A stretch of DNA of 64,000 nt from Pusillimonas caeni (GTDB lineage: Bacteria; Pseudomonadota; Gammaproteobacteria; Burkholderiales; Burkholderiaceae_B), in contig NZ_PDUW01000002.1 in the NCBI RefSeq assembly GCF_003545815.1, positions 372,001 through 436,000 on the forward strand, in the 5' to 3' direction. The notes under the pieces were generated by a model that did not search any database, was not told the DNA's origin, and saw only the letters and a program-made list of their open reading frames with translations. Numbering within the stretch: the stretch's first letter is position 1; each line of letters opens with the position of its first letter. Both the position numbers and the translations under genes were made by a program. This document shows, one piece after another, positions 17,374-26,033 of this stretch.

Positions 17374-18957
17374 ATGCAGTCGGGCTCCGCTGAAGGCCTT
17401 GTCCCGGCCGGTGCAGAACCGGCCGGGGCGCAACCCGCCTTGCTGCGCCTGGAAGGCATCGTCAAGCAGTTTCCAGGCGTTCGCGCGCTCGACGGGGTGA
17501 GTTTCGAACCGCGCCCCGGCGAGGTCCATGTGCTGTTCGGCGAGAACGGCGCGGGCAAATCCACGGTCATCAACATCATTGCGGGCATTTTTCCGCCCGA
17601 CGCGGGGCATTACACCTTCGATGGCCGGGAGATCAAGGGCCTGACGCCGTTCAAGGCCAGGCAGCTGAAGATACAGGCCGTGTTCCAGGAGTTCAGCCTG
17701 GTGGGGGAACTCAGCGTCGAGCAGAACCTAGTGCTCGGGCGCGAGCCCACGCGCCGGGGGGCGGTGGACCGCCGGGCCATGCGCGAACAGGCGACGGCCA
17801 TTTTCCGGCGCCTGGGCTTCGACTTGCGACCCGACGTCCTGGTGTCGAGTTTGTCGCGCGCCCAGCAGCAGATGGTCGAGATCGCCAAGGCGATATTGGC
17901 CGATGTGCGGGTGCTGATACTGGACGAGCCGACGGCTTCGCTTACCGATTCCGAAGCCGAGCGCCTGTTCAGTATTGTGGACGAACTGCGCGGGCAGGGC
18001 GTGGCCATCATCTATGTGTCGCACCGCATGCGCGAAATCTCGCGCCTTGCCGATCGCATCACCGTGTTGCGCGACGGCAGGCATATTGCCACGGTCAATC
18101 AGGCCGACGTCAGCGACGATCGATTGATCGAGCTCATGACCGGCCGGCGGGTGGACATCCTGTTTCCCGATATCCCCGCCACGCCGGGCGACCTGACCCT
18201 CGAGGTGGACAACCTCACCGTGGCCGACGGCAAAGTGCGGCAGGCCAGCATCAAGGCCCATGCGGGCGAAATCGTCGGCATCGCGGGGCTGGTGGGCTGC
18301 GGCAAGTCCGAGCTCATTCGCGCCGTGTACGGTCTGGCAGAGGTGGCGCAGGGCCAGGTCGTCTACCGCGGCAAGCCGCTGCGGGTGAAGCGTCCGATCG
18401 ACGCGCTGGACCAGGGCATCTGCTATTTTCCGTCCGACCGCGTCCGCGAAGGCTTGGCACTGACGCGTCCGATTCGCGAAAACGCCTCCATGGCCGCATT
18501 GCGGCGGCCCGAGTTCTCGCGCCATGGAATATTGCGGCGGGCCTCCGAGAGCACCGTGATCAAACGCATTATGGAGCAGCTCAAGCTGAGTCCTCCCAAC
18601 ATCGAGCCGCAGGTCGGCAACCTGTCGGGCGGCAATCGCCAGAAAGTGCTGCTGGCGCGCGGCCTGGCGCGGCCCGTCGAGGTATTCATGTTCGACGAGC
18701 CCACAGTGGGCATCGATGTCGGCGCCAAGCTGGAGGTCTATGAGATGATGCGCGGGCTGGTGCGGGACGGCAAGACCGTTATTTTGGTTTCTTCCGAGCT
18801 GCCTGAAGTCATGGGGCTCGCTCACAGGCTTTACGTCATGCACGATGGGAAAGTGGTGGCCCATTTCGAGCGCGAGCACTTTTCGGAAACCGCCATCTTG
18901 TCGCAATTCTTCCCCAGACAGGATAGCGGCACCGCCCTGGAAGAGGCCGCGCCATGA
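17374..18957 (+). CDS. ABC importer ATPase with two nucleotide-binding domains (RbsA/XylG-like)
   Basis: This is a 527-aa CUT2-type ATPase. NBD1 (about residues 20-250) has Walker A GENGAGKST, a signature reading LSRAQQQMVEIAKA and Walker B VLILDEPTASL. NBD2 has a degenerate Walker A (GLVGCGKSE), the characteristic LSGGNRQKVLLARGLA signature and FDEPTVGIDVGAK. This asymmetric pattern is normal for the family, in which one site hydrolyses ATP. I start at the ATG at 17374, just after the binding-protein stop; the frame also opens at 17353 inside that gene. It overlaps the next permease gene by ATGA. Confidence 0.93.
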   Translation: MQSGSAEGLVPAGAEPAGAQPALLRLEGIVKQFPGVRALDGVSFEPRPGEVHVLFGENGAGKSTVINIIAGIFPPDAGHYTFDGREIKGLTPFKARQLKIQAVFQEFSLVGELSVEQNLVLGREPTRRGAVDRRAMREQATAIFRRLGFDLRPDVLVSSLSRAQQQMVEIAKAILADVRVLILDEPTASLTDSEAERLFSIVDELRGQGVAIIYVSHRMREISRLADRITVLRDGRHIATVNQADVSDDRLIELMTGRRVDILFPDIPATPGDLTLEVDNLTVADGKVRQASIKAHAGEIVGIAGLVGCGKSELIRAVYGLAEVAQGQVVYRGKPLRVKRPIDALDQGICYFPSDRVREGLALTRPIRENASMAALRRPEFSRHGILRRASESTVIKRIMEQLKLSPPNIEPQVGNLSGGNRQKVLLARGLARPVEVFMFDEPTVGIDVGAKLEVYEMMRGLVRDGKTVILVSSELPEVMGLAHRLYVMHDGKVVAHFEREHFSETAILSQFFPRQDSGTALEEAAP

Positions 18958-19946
18958 GCACCATTTCCCATACGCATCCCAAGGCGGCGCGCCATGCGGT
19001 TCTGGCCTCCATCGGCTTGCTGCCCGCGGCCATCGTCGTCATTGCCGTCGTGCTTGCCTACATCGAGCCACGTTTCCTGAGCGGCCAGAATCTGCTGAAC
19101 GTATTGCGCGGCGCGGCGCTGCTGATGATCGTGGCGGTGGGCCAGATGCTGGTCCTCATCTCCCGCGGCTTCGACCTGTCGGTCGGCGCGGTCATGGCCT
19201 TGGCCAGCGTCGTCAGCGCCAGCACCATGGCCGCCCTCGGCGAAAGCCTGTCGCCCGGCATGACCAGCCTGCTGGGAATTCTGGCGGGCCTGGGCGCAGG
19301 CCTTCTGGTGGGGCTGTGCAACGGGTTCTGCGTCGCCGTCCTGCGCATCACGCCTTTCATGGTCACGCTGGCCACGGCGTCGATCAGCGGCGGCGTGGCC
19401 TTGCTGTTGACCAACGGCATCCCCATCTACGGCCTGCCCAAAGCATTCATCGCCCTCGGCAGAGGATCGTGGCTGGGCCTGCCGGCTGCGGTCTACGCCG
19501 CGGCCGTCGTGGTGGCCCTGACCGTGTACATACAGCGGCGCACGGCCTTGGGCGTGCATTTATATGCGATCGGGGGAAACCCGCATGCGGCGCGGGTCTC
19601 GGGCTTGCCGGTGCTGCGGGCACAGATAGGCGTCTACGCCGCCAGCAGCCTGCTTGCCGCGTTGGCCGCCCTGCTGCTGACCGCCCAACTGGGTTCGGGG
19701 CAGGGCTCGCTGGGTGAAGGCATGGCGCTCAAGAGCATTGGCGCCGCCGTCATCGCGGGCGTCAGCCTGCAAGGCGGTGTCGGCCTTGCCCACCGCGTGG
19801 CGGTGGGCGCTCTATTCATGCTTCTGCTCAACAACGCCATGGACCTGCTGCGAATCGAAAGCAAGGCGCAAACCATCGTCATGGGTTTGTTCATCGTCTT
19901 GGTCGTCGCGGTGGACGCATACCGCGCCAAAGGAAAGTCCGCATGA
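18954..19946 (+). CDS. ABC importer permease (RbsC-like), first of two
   Basis: The 330-aa membrane protein has about ten hydrophobic segments and the BPD_transp_2 blocks of CUT2 permeases: LISRGFDLSVGAVMALASVV, LCNGFCVAVLRITPFMVTLA and the late IGAAVIAGVSLQGGVG loop. It forms the channel together with the next gene product. Its start overlaps the ATPase stop by four bases and its stop overlaps the next start by four, so translation of the operon is probably coupled. Confidence 0.93.
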   Translation: MSTISHTHPKAARHAVLASIGLLPAAIVVIAVVLAYIEPRFLSGQNLLNVLRGAALLMIVAVGQMLVLISRGFDLSVGAVMALASVVSASTMAALGESLSPGMTSLLGILAGLGAGLLVGLCNGFCVAVLRITPFMVTLATASISGGVALLLTNGIPIYGLPKAFIALGRGSWLGLPAAVYAAAVVVALTVYIQRRTALGVHLYAIGGNPHAARVSGLPVLRAQIGVYAASSLLAALAALLLTAQLGSGQGSLGEGMALKSIGAAVIAGVSLQGGVGLAHRVAVGALFMLLLNNAMDLLRIESKAQTIVMGLFIVLVVAVDAYRAKGKSA

Positions 19947-20944
19947 GCACCACCCCCACTTCACTCTCGATGGCCAGCCGGCCCCGCAGGATATTGGACT
20001 TTCTGGCGCATTATCTTTTCTGGCTCCTGGCGCCCGTGCTGTTGCTGGTGCTGGCCTTGGTCGAGCCGCGCATCGCGTCCAGCCGCAACCTGCTCAATCT
20101 TGTCACTCAAACCAGCTATCTGGCTGTATTCGCCAGCGCCCAGATGCTGGTGATACTGATACGGGGCTTCGATTTGTCCCTGGGGTCGACGGTCTCGCTG
20201 ATCAGTGTGTTGACGGCCCTGGCCATGACCACCGGCCTGGCGGAGGCGGGGCTACCCACTTTCTGGCTCATCGCGGCGGGCGTCGGCGTGGGTTTGCTGG
20301 CGGGGGCGTCAGTCGGCGTATTCAACGGATTTTGCACCGCGATACTCCGGGTGAATCCCTTCATCGTGACGCTGGGCTCGCTGGGCATCGCTTTCGGGGT
20401 CGCCTCGATGGCGTCGGGCGGCCGCCCCGTGTTCGACTTGCCCGAAGCCTTCAGCGAGGCGCTGTATAGCGGCCAAGTGCTGGGCTTGAGCGCTCCCGTA
20501 TGGATCGCCCTGGTGTTGTGCCTTGTTCTGCAGCTGATGCTGTCACGCACCGTTTTCGGGCGTTCGCTGTATTTGATCGGCAGCAATCCGCGCGCGGCCG
20601 AAGTGGCCGGCGTGCCGGTCGCGCGCTATGTTTTCATCACCTACGTCTTGGCGAGCGTGGTCGTTGCCATCGGCGCCATGATGCTTACCGGGCGCACCAG
20701 CTCGGGCGAACCCAACCTGGGCGGCAGCCTGCTGCTGCCCAGCATCGCCGCCGCCGTGGTGGGCGGGGTAAGCCTGCAGGGCGGCACCGGCGGCGTCGGC
20801 AACGCTGTAATGGGCGCCCTGTTCATTTCAGTGCTGTCCAATGGGATGAACTTGATCGAAGTCGACGGCTACCTGCAGGACGTCATACTTGGCTTGGTTA
20901 TTCTCGTTGCGCTGTACCTTGACCGGTTCCGCAAGTACCGCTAA
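19943..20944 (+). CDS. ABC importer permease (RbsC-like), second of two
   Basis: The 333-aa protein is a paralogue of the preceding permease, with the same blocks in order: LIRGFDLSLGSTVSLISVL, VFNGFCTAILRVNPFIVTLGS and IAAAVVGGVSLQGGTGG. Two different permeases in one CUT2 operon imply a heterodimeric channel, whereas RbsC works as a homodimer. It ends 12 bp before rfbB on the same strand, so rfbB may be read from the transporter promoter. Confidence 0.92.
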   Translation: MSTTPTSLSMASRPRRILDFLAHYLFWLLAPVLLLVLALVEPRIASSRNLLNLVTQTSYLAVFASAQMLVILIRGFDLSLGSTVSLISVLTALAMTTGLAEAGLPTFWLIAAGVGVGLLAGASVGVFNGFCTAILRVNPFIVTLGSLGIAFGVASMASGGRPVFDLPEAFSEALYSGQVLGLSAPVWIALVLCLVLQLMLSRTVFGRSLYLIGSNPRAAEVAGVPVARYVFITYVLASVVVAIGAMMLTGRTSSGEPNLGGSLLLPSIAAAVVGGVSLQGGTGGVGNAVMGALFISVLSNGMNLIEVDGYLQDVILGLVILVALYLDRFRKYR

Positions 20945-20956
20945 CGGTCGCCGACC

Positions 20957-21994
20957 ATGAAAATTCTCATCACCGGCGGCGCCGGCTTCATCGGCTCGGC
21001 GCTGGTCCGGCAGCTTATCGTCCAGGGCGGCGACGACATCGTCAACGTCGACAAGCTGACCTACGCCGGCAACAAAGAGTCGCTGGCCTCGGTCATGGCC
21101 AATCCGCGCCATGTTTTCGAGCAGGTAGACATCTGCAATCGCGCCGAGCTGGACCGCATCTTTGCCCGGCAGCAGCCCGACGCCGTGATGCATCTGGCGG
21201 CCGAGTCGCACGTGGATCGCTCCATTCATGGTCCGGACGCCTTCATCCACAGCAATGTGGTCGGCACCTACACCCTGCTCGAAGCCGCCCGCCAGTACTG
21301 GCAAGCCCTGCCGGGCCGGCGCCGCGAAGCCTTTCGTTTTTTGCACGTGTCCACCGACGAAGTCTACGGCGACCTCGAAGACAGCGACGCCCTGTTCACC
21401 GAGCACACCCCTTACGCGCCCAGCTCGCCATACTCCGCCACCAAGGCCGCCTCCGACCATCTGGTGCACGCCTGGCGCCGCACCTATGGCCTGCCGACCC
21501 TGGCCAGCCATTGCACCAACAACTACGGTCCCTACCAGTTTCCCGAAAAGCTGATCCCGCGCATGATCATCAACGCTGTGCGAGGCGAGCCTTTGCCCTT
21601 GTACGGCCACGGCCGGCACGTGCGCGACTGGCTCTACGTGGACGACCACGTCCGCGCCTTGCGCATCATTCTCGAACATGGAAGGGTGGGCCAGACCTAC
21701 AACGTCGGCGCTCACAACCCCCTGCGGAACATCGACGTCGTACGCGCCGTGTGCCGCCTGCTGGACGAGCTGCATCCCGAAAGCCGTCCCATCGGCCCGG
21801 ACGGCGCGCCGGCCTCGCACGAACAGCTGATCACCCACGTCGAAGACCGCCCCGGCCACGACCTGCGCTATGCCCTGGACGCCGGCAAGCTCCGGCAGGA
21901 GCTTGGCTGGGCGCCGCAAGAAAGTTTCGAGTCGGGGTTGAGGAAGACGGTGCAGTGGTTTCTGCAGTGGTACGAAGCGCCGCCGCGCGGATGA
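20957..21994 (+). CDS. rfbB: dTDP-glucose 4,6-dehydratase
   Basis: The 345-aa extended SDR enzyme converts dTDP-glucose to dTDP-4-keto-6-deoxyglucose, the second step of dTDP-rhamnose synthesis. It has [15 protein letters not shown] at residues 5-19, [24 protein letters not shown] with the catalytic Asp-Glu pair, [15 protein letters not shown] with the YxxxK pair and [15 protein letters not shown]. The length fits. It lies 12 bp downstream of the importer operon and over 6 kb from rfbD; rfbA is not in the window. The split layout shows that the rhamnose genes were separated by insertion or rearrangement. Confidence 0.95.
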   Translation: MKILITGGAGFIGSALVRQLIVQGGDDIVNVDKLTYAGNKESLASVMANPRHVFEQVDICNRAELDRIFARQQPDAVMHLAAESHVDRSIHGPDAFIHSNVVGTYTLLEAARQYWQALPGRRREAFRFLHVSTDEVYGDLEDSDALFTEHTPYAPSSPYSATKAASDHLVHAWRRTYGLPTLASHCTNNYGPYQFPEKLIPRMIINAVRGEPLPLYGHGRHVRDWLYVDDHVRALRIILEHGRVGQTYNVGAHNPLRNIDVVRAVCRLLDELHPESRPIGPDGAPASHEQLITHVEDRPGHDLRYALDAGKLRQELGWAPQESFESGLRKTVQWFLQWYEAPPRG

Positions 21995-22078
21995 GACCGG
22001 CGGCATCCATCTGTTAGTTGAAGGAACGCTTGTCCAGCCGGCTGTGATGATCATGCCTTTGAATCTCATCCCTCCAGC

Positions 22079-22825
22079 TTAGGCTGCCGGCCGGCTCAGC
22101 TCCCATATGGCGTTGAATAGTGTGCGCTGCATGGTAGCGAATTCGACGCTGTCGATGATCAGGCCATAGTTTTCCTTCTTCGATGAAATAAGGCAAACGC
22201 GCTGGTCGTAAATAAAGGTGGTCATCGACAGCACCATATGGGGCGGACAGTAGCGCAGGCTGCGCATCAATTCGGGGCTCGAGGGCCATATCGGTTCAGT
22301 ATCTTTCTGTTCGGACCGGATGACGTTCAGCCAAATGCCGTGCTTGACGCGGTCCTCGATGTAGCGGTCCATCTCCTCTTTGCCTGGCGTCTGCATCAGC
22401 TCTTCCATCGAAAGTATGCCGTGCATGATTTTGGGCTCGTCGGTAATGGTGAGGGTGTCGCGCAACGCCGTGCGTATCCCTTCGATGCCTTCATAAAAGC
22501 GGATCTGGGGCTTGCCCTTGGCGCGGTTGTACATGGAGCGGAGCTGCGGCATGAGCTGGTCCAGCATCTGCCGGCGTCCTTCCAGCCGCTCGAGCAATAC
22601 AGTCGGGTCCTGGGCTTCGACGTACCGCTTCCCGCGCCGATTGTGCAGTATGACCAGCCCTTCCTGTTCCAGGCGGCTCAGGGCATCGTAAGCGGTGGTA
22701 CGCACCAGGCCAGCCCGGGCGGCCACGTCGGCAATGGGCGCTTCACCCAGTTCGATGGCGGCGGTATAGAGCTTGTACAGGCTGCCCGTTATGCCGATGG
22801 TTGCCAGTTTCTTGGCGATGTCCAT
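22079..22825 (-). CDS. TrmB-like transcriptional regulator
   Basis: This 248-aa protein has an N-terminal winged HTH of the TrmB family (about residues 1-75: TGSLYKLYTAAIELGEAPIADVAARA, VRTTAYDALSRLEQEGLVI). A short coiled segment follows (LLERLEGRRQMLDQLMPQLRSMY), then a C-terminal domain of unclear ligand. TrmB regulators are common in archaea and less so in proteobacteria. AGGAA precedes the ATG. The gene diverges from the nitrilase-TRAP operon, and both promoters appear to carry the same 18-bp site, so it probably represses itself and that operon and responds to the transported compound or its product. Confidence 0.78.
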   Translation of the reverse strand: MDIAKKLATIGITGSLYKLYTAAIELGEAPIADVAARAGLVRTTAYDALSRLEQEGLVILHNRRGKRYVEAQDPTVLLERLEGRRQMLDQLMPQLRSMYNRAKGKPQIRFYEGIEGIRTALRDTLTITDEPKIMHGILSMEELMQTPGKEEMDRYIEDRVKHGIWLNVIRSEQKDTEPIWPSSPELMRSLRYCPPHMVLSMTTFIYDQRVCLISSKKENYGLIIDSVEFATMQRTLFNAIWELSRPAA

Positions 22826-22916
22826 ATGTTGGTTCCTGAATACGATGATTTCAAAAGTGTATTGCGCGGCGCGTCGCCGACACTATAACGTCCGCCTGTC
22901 ATGTTGCCGTCGATTC

Positions 22917-22934
22917 TGTCGAAATTATCGGACA
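22917..22934 (+). promoter_or_regulatory. Operator-like site A (upstream of the TrmB-like gene)
   Basis: TGTCGAAATTATCGGACA matches site B (23133-23150, read on the minus strand) at 16 of 18 positions. The ends TGTC and GACA form an inverted repeat around a 10-base core. On the minus strand GATAAT lies inside the site (22924-22929) and would serve as a -10 element for the TrmB-like gene about 95 bp away. The arrangement suggests autorepression. Confidence 0.55.
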
Positions 22935-23114
22935 AAAAATCCTTCTACCCGCACCTTGGAGGCTATTTCGTGCGCGGACACGGGCTCAAAAATGGTTGCA
23001 AGGGGCGGGCAGGAAGAGATATAGCCTGTAATCGCCTAATAAACAATGTATTTTTAGTTTATAGGCACTAAATTTAGGGCCTCGTTGAAATATCTCGTCT
23101 AGGGTATACCCCAG

Positions 23115-23143
23115 TTACTTTTCTGTATCAATTGTCTAATAAT
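23115..23143 (+). promoter_or_regulatory. Candidate promoter of the nitrilase-TRAP operon
   Basis: TTACTT (23115-23120) and TAATAAT (23137-23143) are spaced by 16 bases, a reasonable sigma70-type promoter in an AT-rich stretch 30 bp before the first nitrilase ATG. Operator-like site B covers its -10 element. Confidence 0.45.
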
Positions 23144-23150
23144 TTCGACA
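23133..23150 (-). promoter_or_regulatory. Operator-like site B (nitrilase-TRAP promoter)
   Basis: Read on the minus strand this is TGTCGAAATTATTAGACA, inside a larger AATTGTC/GACAATT inverted repeat (23130-23153). It matches site A near the TrmB-like gene at 16 of 18 positions and overlaps the -10 of the candidate operon promoter. Two copies in the one intergenic region between a regulator and its divergent operon are good evidence of a shared binding site, though the binding protein is inferred. Confidence 0.6.
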
Positions 23151-23172
23151 ATTAGAGTTATCTAGGCAGGAT

Positions 23173-24135
23173 ATGAAAGTCGGCGTAATACAGGCCGGGG
23201 GCGTCCCCTTCGACACCCCGGCCACTTTGGTGCAAGTCGAGCGGTGGGTCGCGCAAGCGGCTGCCGAGGCTTGCGAACTTGTGCTGTTTCCCGAGGCATT
23301 CCTGGGCGGCTACCCAAAGGGCGATGGTTTTGGAGTCGCTGTCGGAGTGCGCACCGAGAAGGGCCGCGACGATTTCGCCCGTTATTTCACCGGCTCGATC
23401 GAGGTTCCCGGCCCAGAAACCCAACGCATCGCTCGCGCTGCCCAGCAGGCCAAGGCCTTCGTCGTCATTGGCGTGATCGAGCGCGAATTGGGCACCCTAT
23501 ATTGCACCGTGCTTTATTTCGGGCCCGACGGGGTTCTACTGGGCAAGCATCGCAAGCTTATGCCCACGGCCGGCGAGCGCGTCGTATGGGGGTATGGCGA
23601 CGGATCCACCTTGCCGGTGTTCGATACGCCTATCGGCAAGATGGGCGCCGTCATTTGCTGGGAAAATTACATGCCCATGCTGCGCATGGCCATGTATGCC
23701 AAGAACATCGCCCTGTATTGCGCTCCCACGGCAGACGACCGGCCCACCTGGCTGCCCTCCATGCAGCACATTGCCCGCGAGGGCCGCTGCTACGTATTGT
23801 CCAGCTGCCAGGTCCTGAGGCGCAGCGACTTTCCCGCTGACTACGCCTGCGTGATCACCGATGCCCCCGACGCCCTCTTGATGCGCGGAGGCAGCGTCAT
23901 CATCGATCCGCTCGGAAATATTGTGGCGGGCCCGATCTTCGACGAAGAAGCCCTGCTCACGGCCGACCTGGATGCAACGCAAATCGCCCGCGGCAAGCTC
24001 GATTTCGATGCGGCGGGCAATTACGCACGGCCCGACGTCTTTCAACTGCATGTCAATGAAACCCCCTTGTCGGCGGTTTCGTTCAACACTCGCGAAGCGG
24101 GTGTTTCCCAAACCGGAGTACTTCATGACAACTGA
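23173..24135 (+). CDS. Nitrilase superfamily carbon-nitrogen hydrolase, first copy
   Basis: This 320-aa branch 1 nitrilase-like enzyme hydrolyses a nitrile to a carboxylic acid and ammonia, or possibly a related C-N bond. The catalytic triad is visible: E41 (LFPEAFLGGYPKG), K128 (HRKLMPTAGERVVWGYGDG) and C162 (VICWENYMP). CWEN after the strand is the nitrilase form. The C-terminal part has GGSVIIDPLGNIVAGP. It starts the operon and overlaps the TRAP small-permease start by 11 bases. It differs clearly from the second nitrilase at 27123, so it is unlikely to be a recent duplicate. Substrate unknown. Confidence 0.88.
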   Translation: MKVGVIQAGGVPFDTPATLVQVERWVAQAAAEACELVLFPEAFLGGYPKGDGFGVAVGVRTEKGRDDFARYFTGSIEVPGPETQRIARAAQQAKAFVVIGVIERELGTLYCTVLYFGPDGVLLGKHRKLMPTAGERVVWGYGDGSTLPVFDTPIGKMGAVICWENYMPMLRMAMYAKNIALYCAPTADDRPTWLPSMQHIAREGRCYVLSSCQVLRRSDFPADYACVITDAPDALLMRGGSVIIDPLGNIVAGPIFDEEALLTADLDATQIARGKLDFDAAGNYARPDVFQLHVNETPLSAVSFNTREAGVSQTGVLHDN

Positions 24136-24694
24136 TCACGCTGCATCCCCGCCCGGGGCATTCGGCAAGGCCGTCAACGGCTTCATGTTCCTGCTGGCGC
24201 AAATCGCGTCGATCTGCTTTGCGGCGGCCCTGGTCATCAATTTTGCCAATGTCGTTGGGCGCTACGTATTTCATGCGCCTATTTTCTGGGCGGAAGAGAT
24301 CACCATCATCTTGATCATCTGGGCGGTATGCCTGATGTCTTTTCGCCTGACGCTGCGCGGCGAGCATCTGGTGACCGACATCCTCCGCCCGTACCTGCCC
24401 GTTTCCATGCAAAAAATACTGGTCACGCTTACTACGCTGGCGGGAATGGCGCTAAGCATTTTCATCGTCTACTACGCATTCAAGGTCGTCGACCTGGTGC
24501 ACCGCATGGGGCAGGTCACCGTCGTTGCCGAACTGCCCAAGTCGGTGGCCTACGGGTCCATTCTGGTGTGTTTCGTGTTGGCCGTGGCAGGCGCGGCATT
24601 GCGCATCGGCAATCTCCTGAAAGGCGACCGTCGGGCTCTGTCGCCGCACGATACGCTCGACGTGCCCGAAGTCGCTGAAGCGAGGGCAGCATGA
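24125..24694 (+). CDS. TRAP transporter small permease (DctQ)
   Basis: The 189-aa protein has four hydrophobic segments and the DctQ signature VVGRYVFHAPIFWAEEITIILIIW, followed by LRGEHLVTDIL. It is the small membrane subunit of a Na+-driven tripartite (TRAP) importer, usually for carboxylates. I place the start at the ATG at 24125, inside the last codons of the nitrilase gene; the longer frame from 23921 runs inside the nitrilase and is not real. It overlaps the large permease gene by ATGA. Confidence 0.92.
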   Translation: MTTDHAASPPGAFGKAVNGFMFLLAQIASICFAAALVINFANVVGRYVFHAPIFWAEEITIILIIWAVCLMSFRLTLRGEHLVTDILRPYLPVSMQKILVTLTTLAGMALSIFIVYYAFKVVDLVHRMGQVTVVAELPKSVAYGSILVCFVLAVAGAALRIGNLLKGDRRALSPHDTLDVPEVAEARAA

Positions 24695-25971
24695 GCTTAT
24701 CCTTTGCCTTGGCGGCCGTGCCCGCCGTCACGCTCATTTGCGGGCTGCCGATATATCTTGTGCTGCTCGCCAGTTCCGCCGTCGCCATTCTGATGTACAT
24801 GAACGTGCCGGCTACCGTGATCCCCCAAATCATGTTCGGCGGTCTCGACAAGTTCGCACTGCTGGCCGTGCCTTTCTTCATCTTCGCAGGCGACATCATG
24901 GCGCGCGGCGGGGTGTCGCGCCGCATCGTCGACTGCATTCTTGCCTTGTTCGGCCGGCAGCGTGCTGCGCGGCCCATTACCACCATCGCGGCCAGCGAGT
25001 TCTTCGGCGCGGTGTCGGGCAGCAGCCCGGCGACGGTGGCCGCCGTGGGCAAGCTGATGTATCCCAGCCTGCGCGAGGGCGGCTACGGTGAAAAATTCTC
25101 GCTGGGCCTGATTACTTCCGCGGGCGGTATCGCCAGCGTCATGCCCCCCAGCATACTGATGATTCTGTACGGCGCATCCGCCGAAGAGTCGGTGGCGGAA
25201 CTGTTCGCGGCCGGCGTCATTCCGGCTCTCTTGCTGGGGTTGGCGACCGTGCTTTATATCTTGTGGTACGCGCGTAAAGTGCCCAAATCACAAGACGTGA
25301 AGCGCAGCGGGCCTGAAACGCTGCGCCTCGTGCTGGGCGCGCTGCCAGCGCTGGGTACGCCCGTGGTGATCCTGGGCGGCATATACAGCGGTATTTTCTC
25401 GCCCACCGAATCGGCGGGCGTCGCGGGCATATACGGCATTCTCGTCACGCGCTTCATCTATCGCGAACTTTCCTGGAAAGAGCTCTGGACCGTGGTCGAA
25501 AGCTCCACCCGCCTTACCGCCCAGATCCTGATCGTGGTGGCGGCGTCGGGCGTGTTCTCGTGGGTCCTGACAACCAGCGGCGTACCACAGCAGGTGGTGA
25601 ACTTCGTGGGCTCGTCGAGCGAAGGCTACTGGTCCACCCTGCTCCTCATCAATATTTTCCTGCTCATCGTCGGATGCCTCATCGACCCGATCTCGGCCAT
25701 CGTGCTGCTGACCCCGATCCTGTTGCCCATCGTGCAGCACCTGGGCATCGACCTGGTTCATTTCGGCGTCATCATGGCGGTCAACCTCAGTATCGGCATG
25801 TTCACGCCGCCCTTCGGCCTGAACATCTTTACCTCGCACGCCTTGTTCGGCGCGCGCATGTCGACGATATGCGCCGGGCTGGTGCCGTTCATCCTTTTGC
25901 AGGTCTCCGTTCTATTCCTGATTACGTTCGTACCTTGGCTGTCGCTTGTCGGGGCAAGCTGGGTTAAATGA
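24691..25971 (+). CDS. TRAP transporter large permease (DctM)
   Basis: This 426-aa protein has about twelve membrane segments and the DctM blocks ALLAVPFFIFAGDIMARGGV, SEFFGAVSGSSPATVAAVG, MPPSILMILYGASAEESVAELF and NLSIGMFTPPFGLNIF. It forms the transport channel with the DctQ protein. The start overlaps the small permease stop by four bases, so the two are coupled. Confidence 0.95.
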   Translation: MSLSFALAAVPAVTLICGLPIYLVLLASSAVAILMYMNVPATVIPQIMFGGLDKFALLAVPFFIFAGDIMARGGVSRRIVDCILALFGRQRAARPITTIAASEFFGAVSGSSPATVAAVGKLMYPSLREGGYGEKFSLGLITSAGGIASVMPPSILMILYGASAEESVAELFAAGVIPALLLGLATVLYILWYARKVPKSQDVKRSGPETLRLVLGALPALGTPVVILGGIYSGIFSPTESAGVAGIYGILVTRFIYRELSWKELWTVVESSTRLTAQILIVVAASGVFSWVLTTSGVPQQVVNFVGSSSEGYWSTLLLINIFLLIVGCLIDPISAIVLLTPILLPIVQHLGIDLVHFGVIMAVNLSIGMFTPPFGLNIFTSHALFGARMSTICAGLVPFILLQVSVLFLITFVPWLSLVGASWVK

Positions 25972-26033
25972 CCGGCATCGAATCGCTCGATGCCGTCGGG
26001 TTGTTCACACTAAAAACAGATAGGAAGATTGTT

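Noticed and set aside
23921-24124. N-terminal extension of the TRAP small permease
   Set aside because: The segment overlaps the nitrilase coding sequence in another frame and is basic and Ser/Pro-rich, unlike DctQ proteins.
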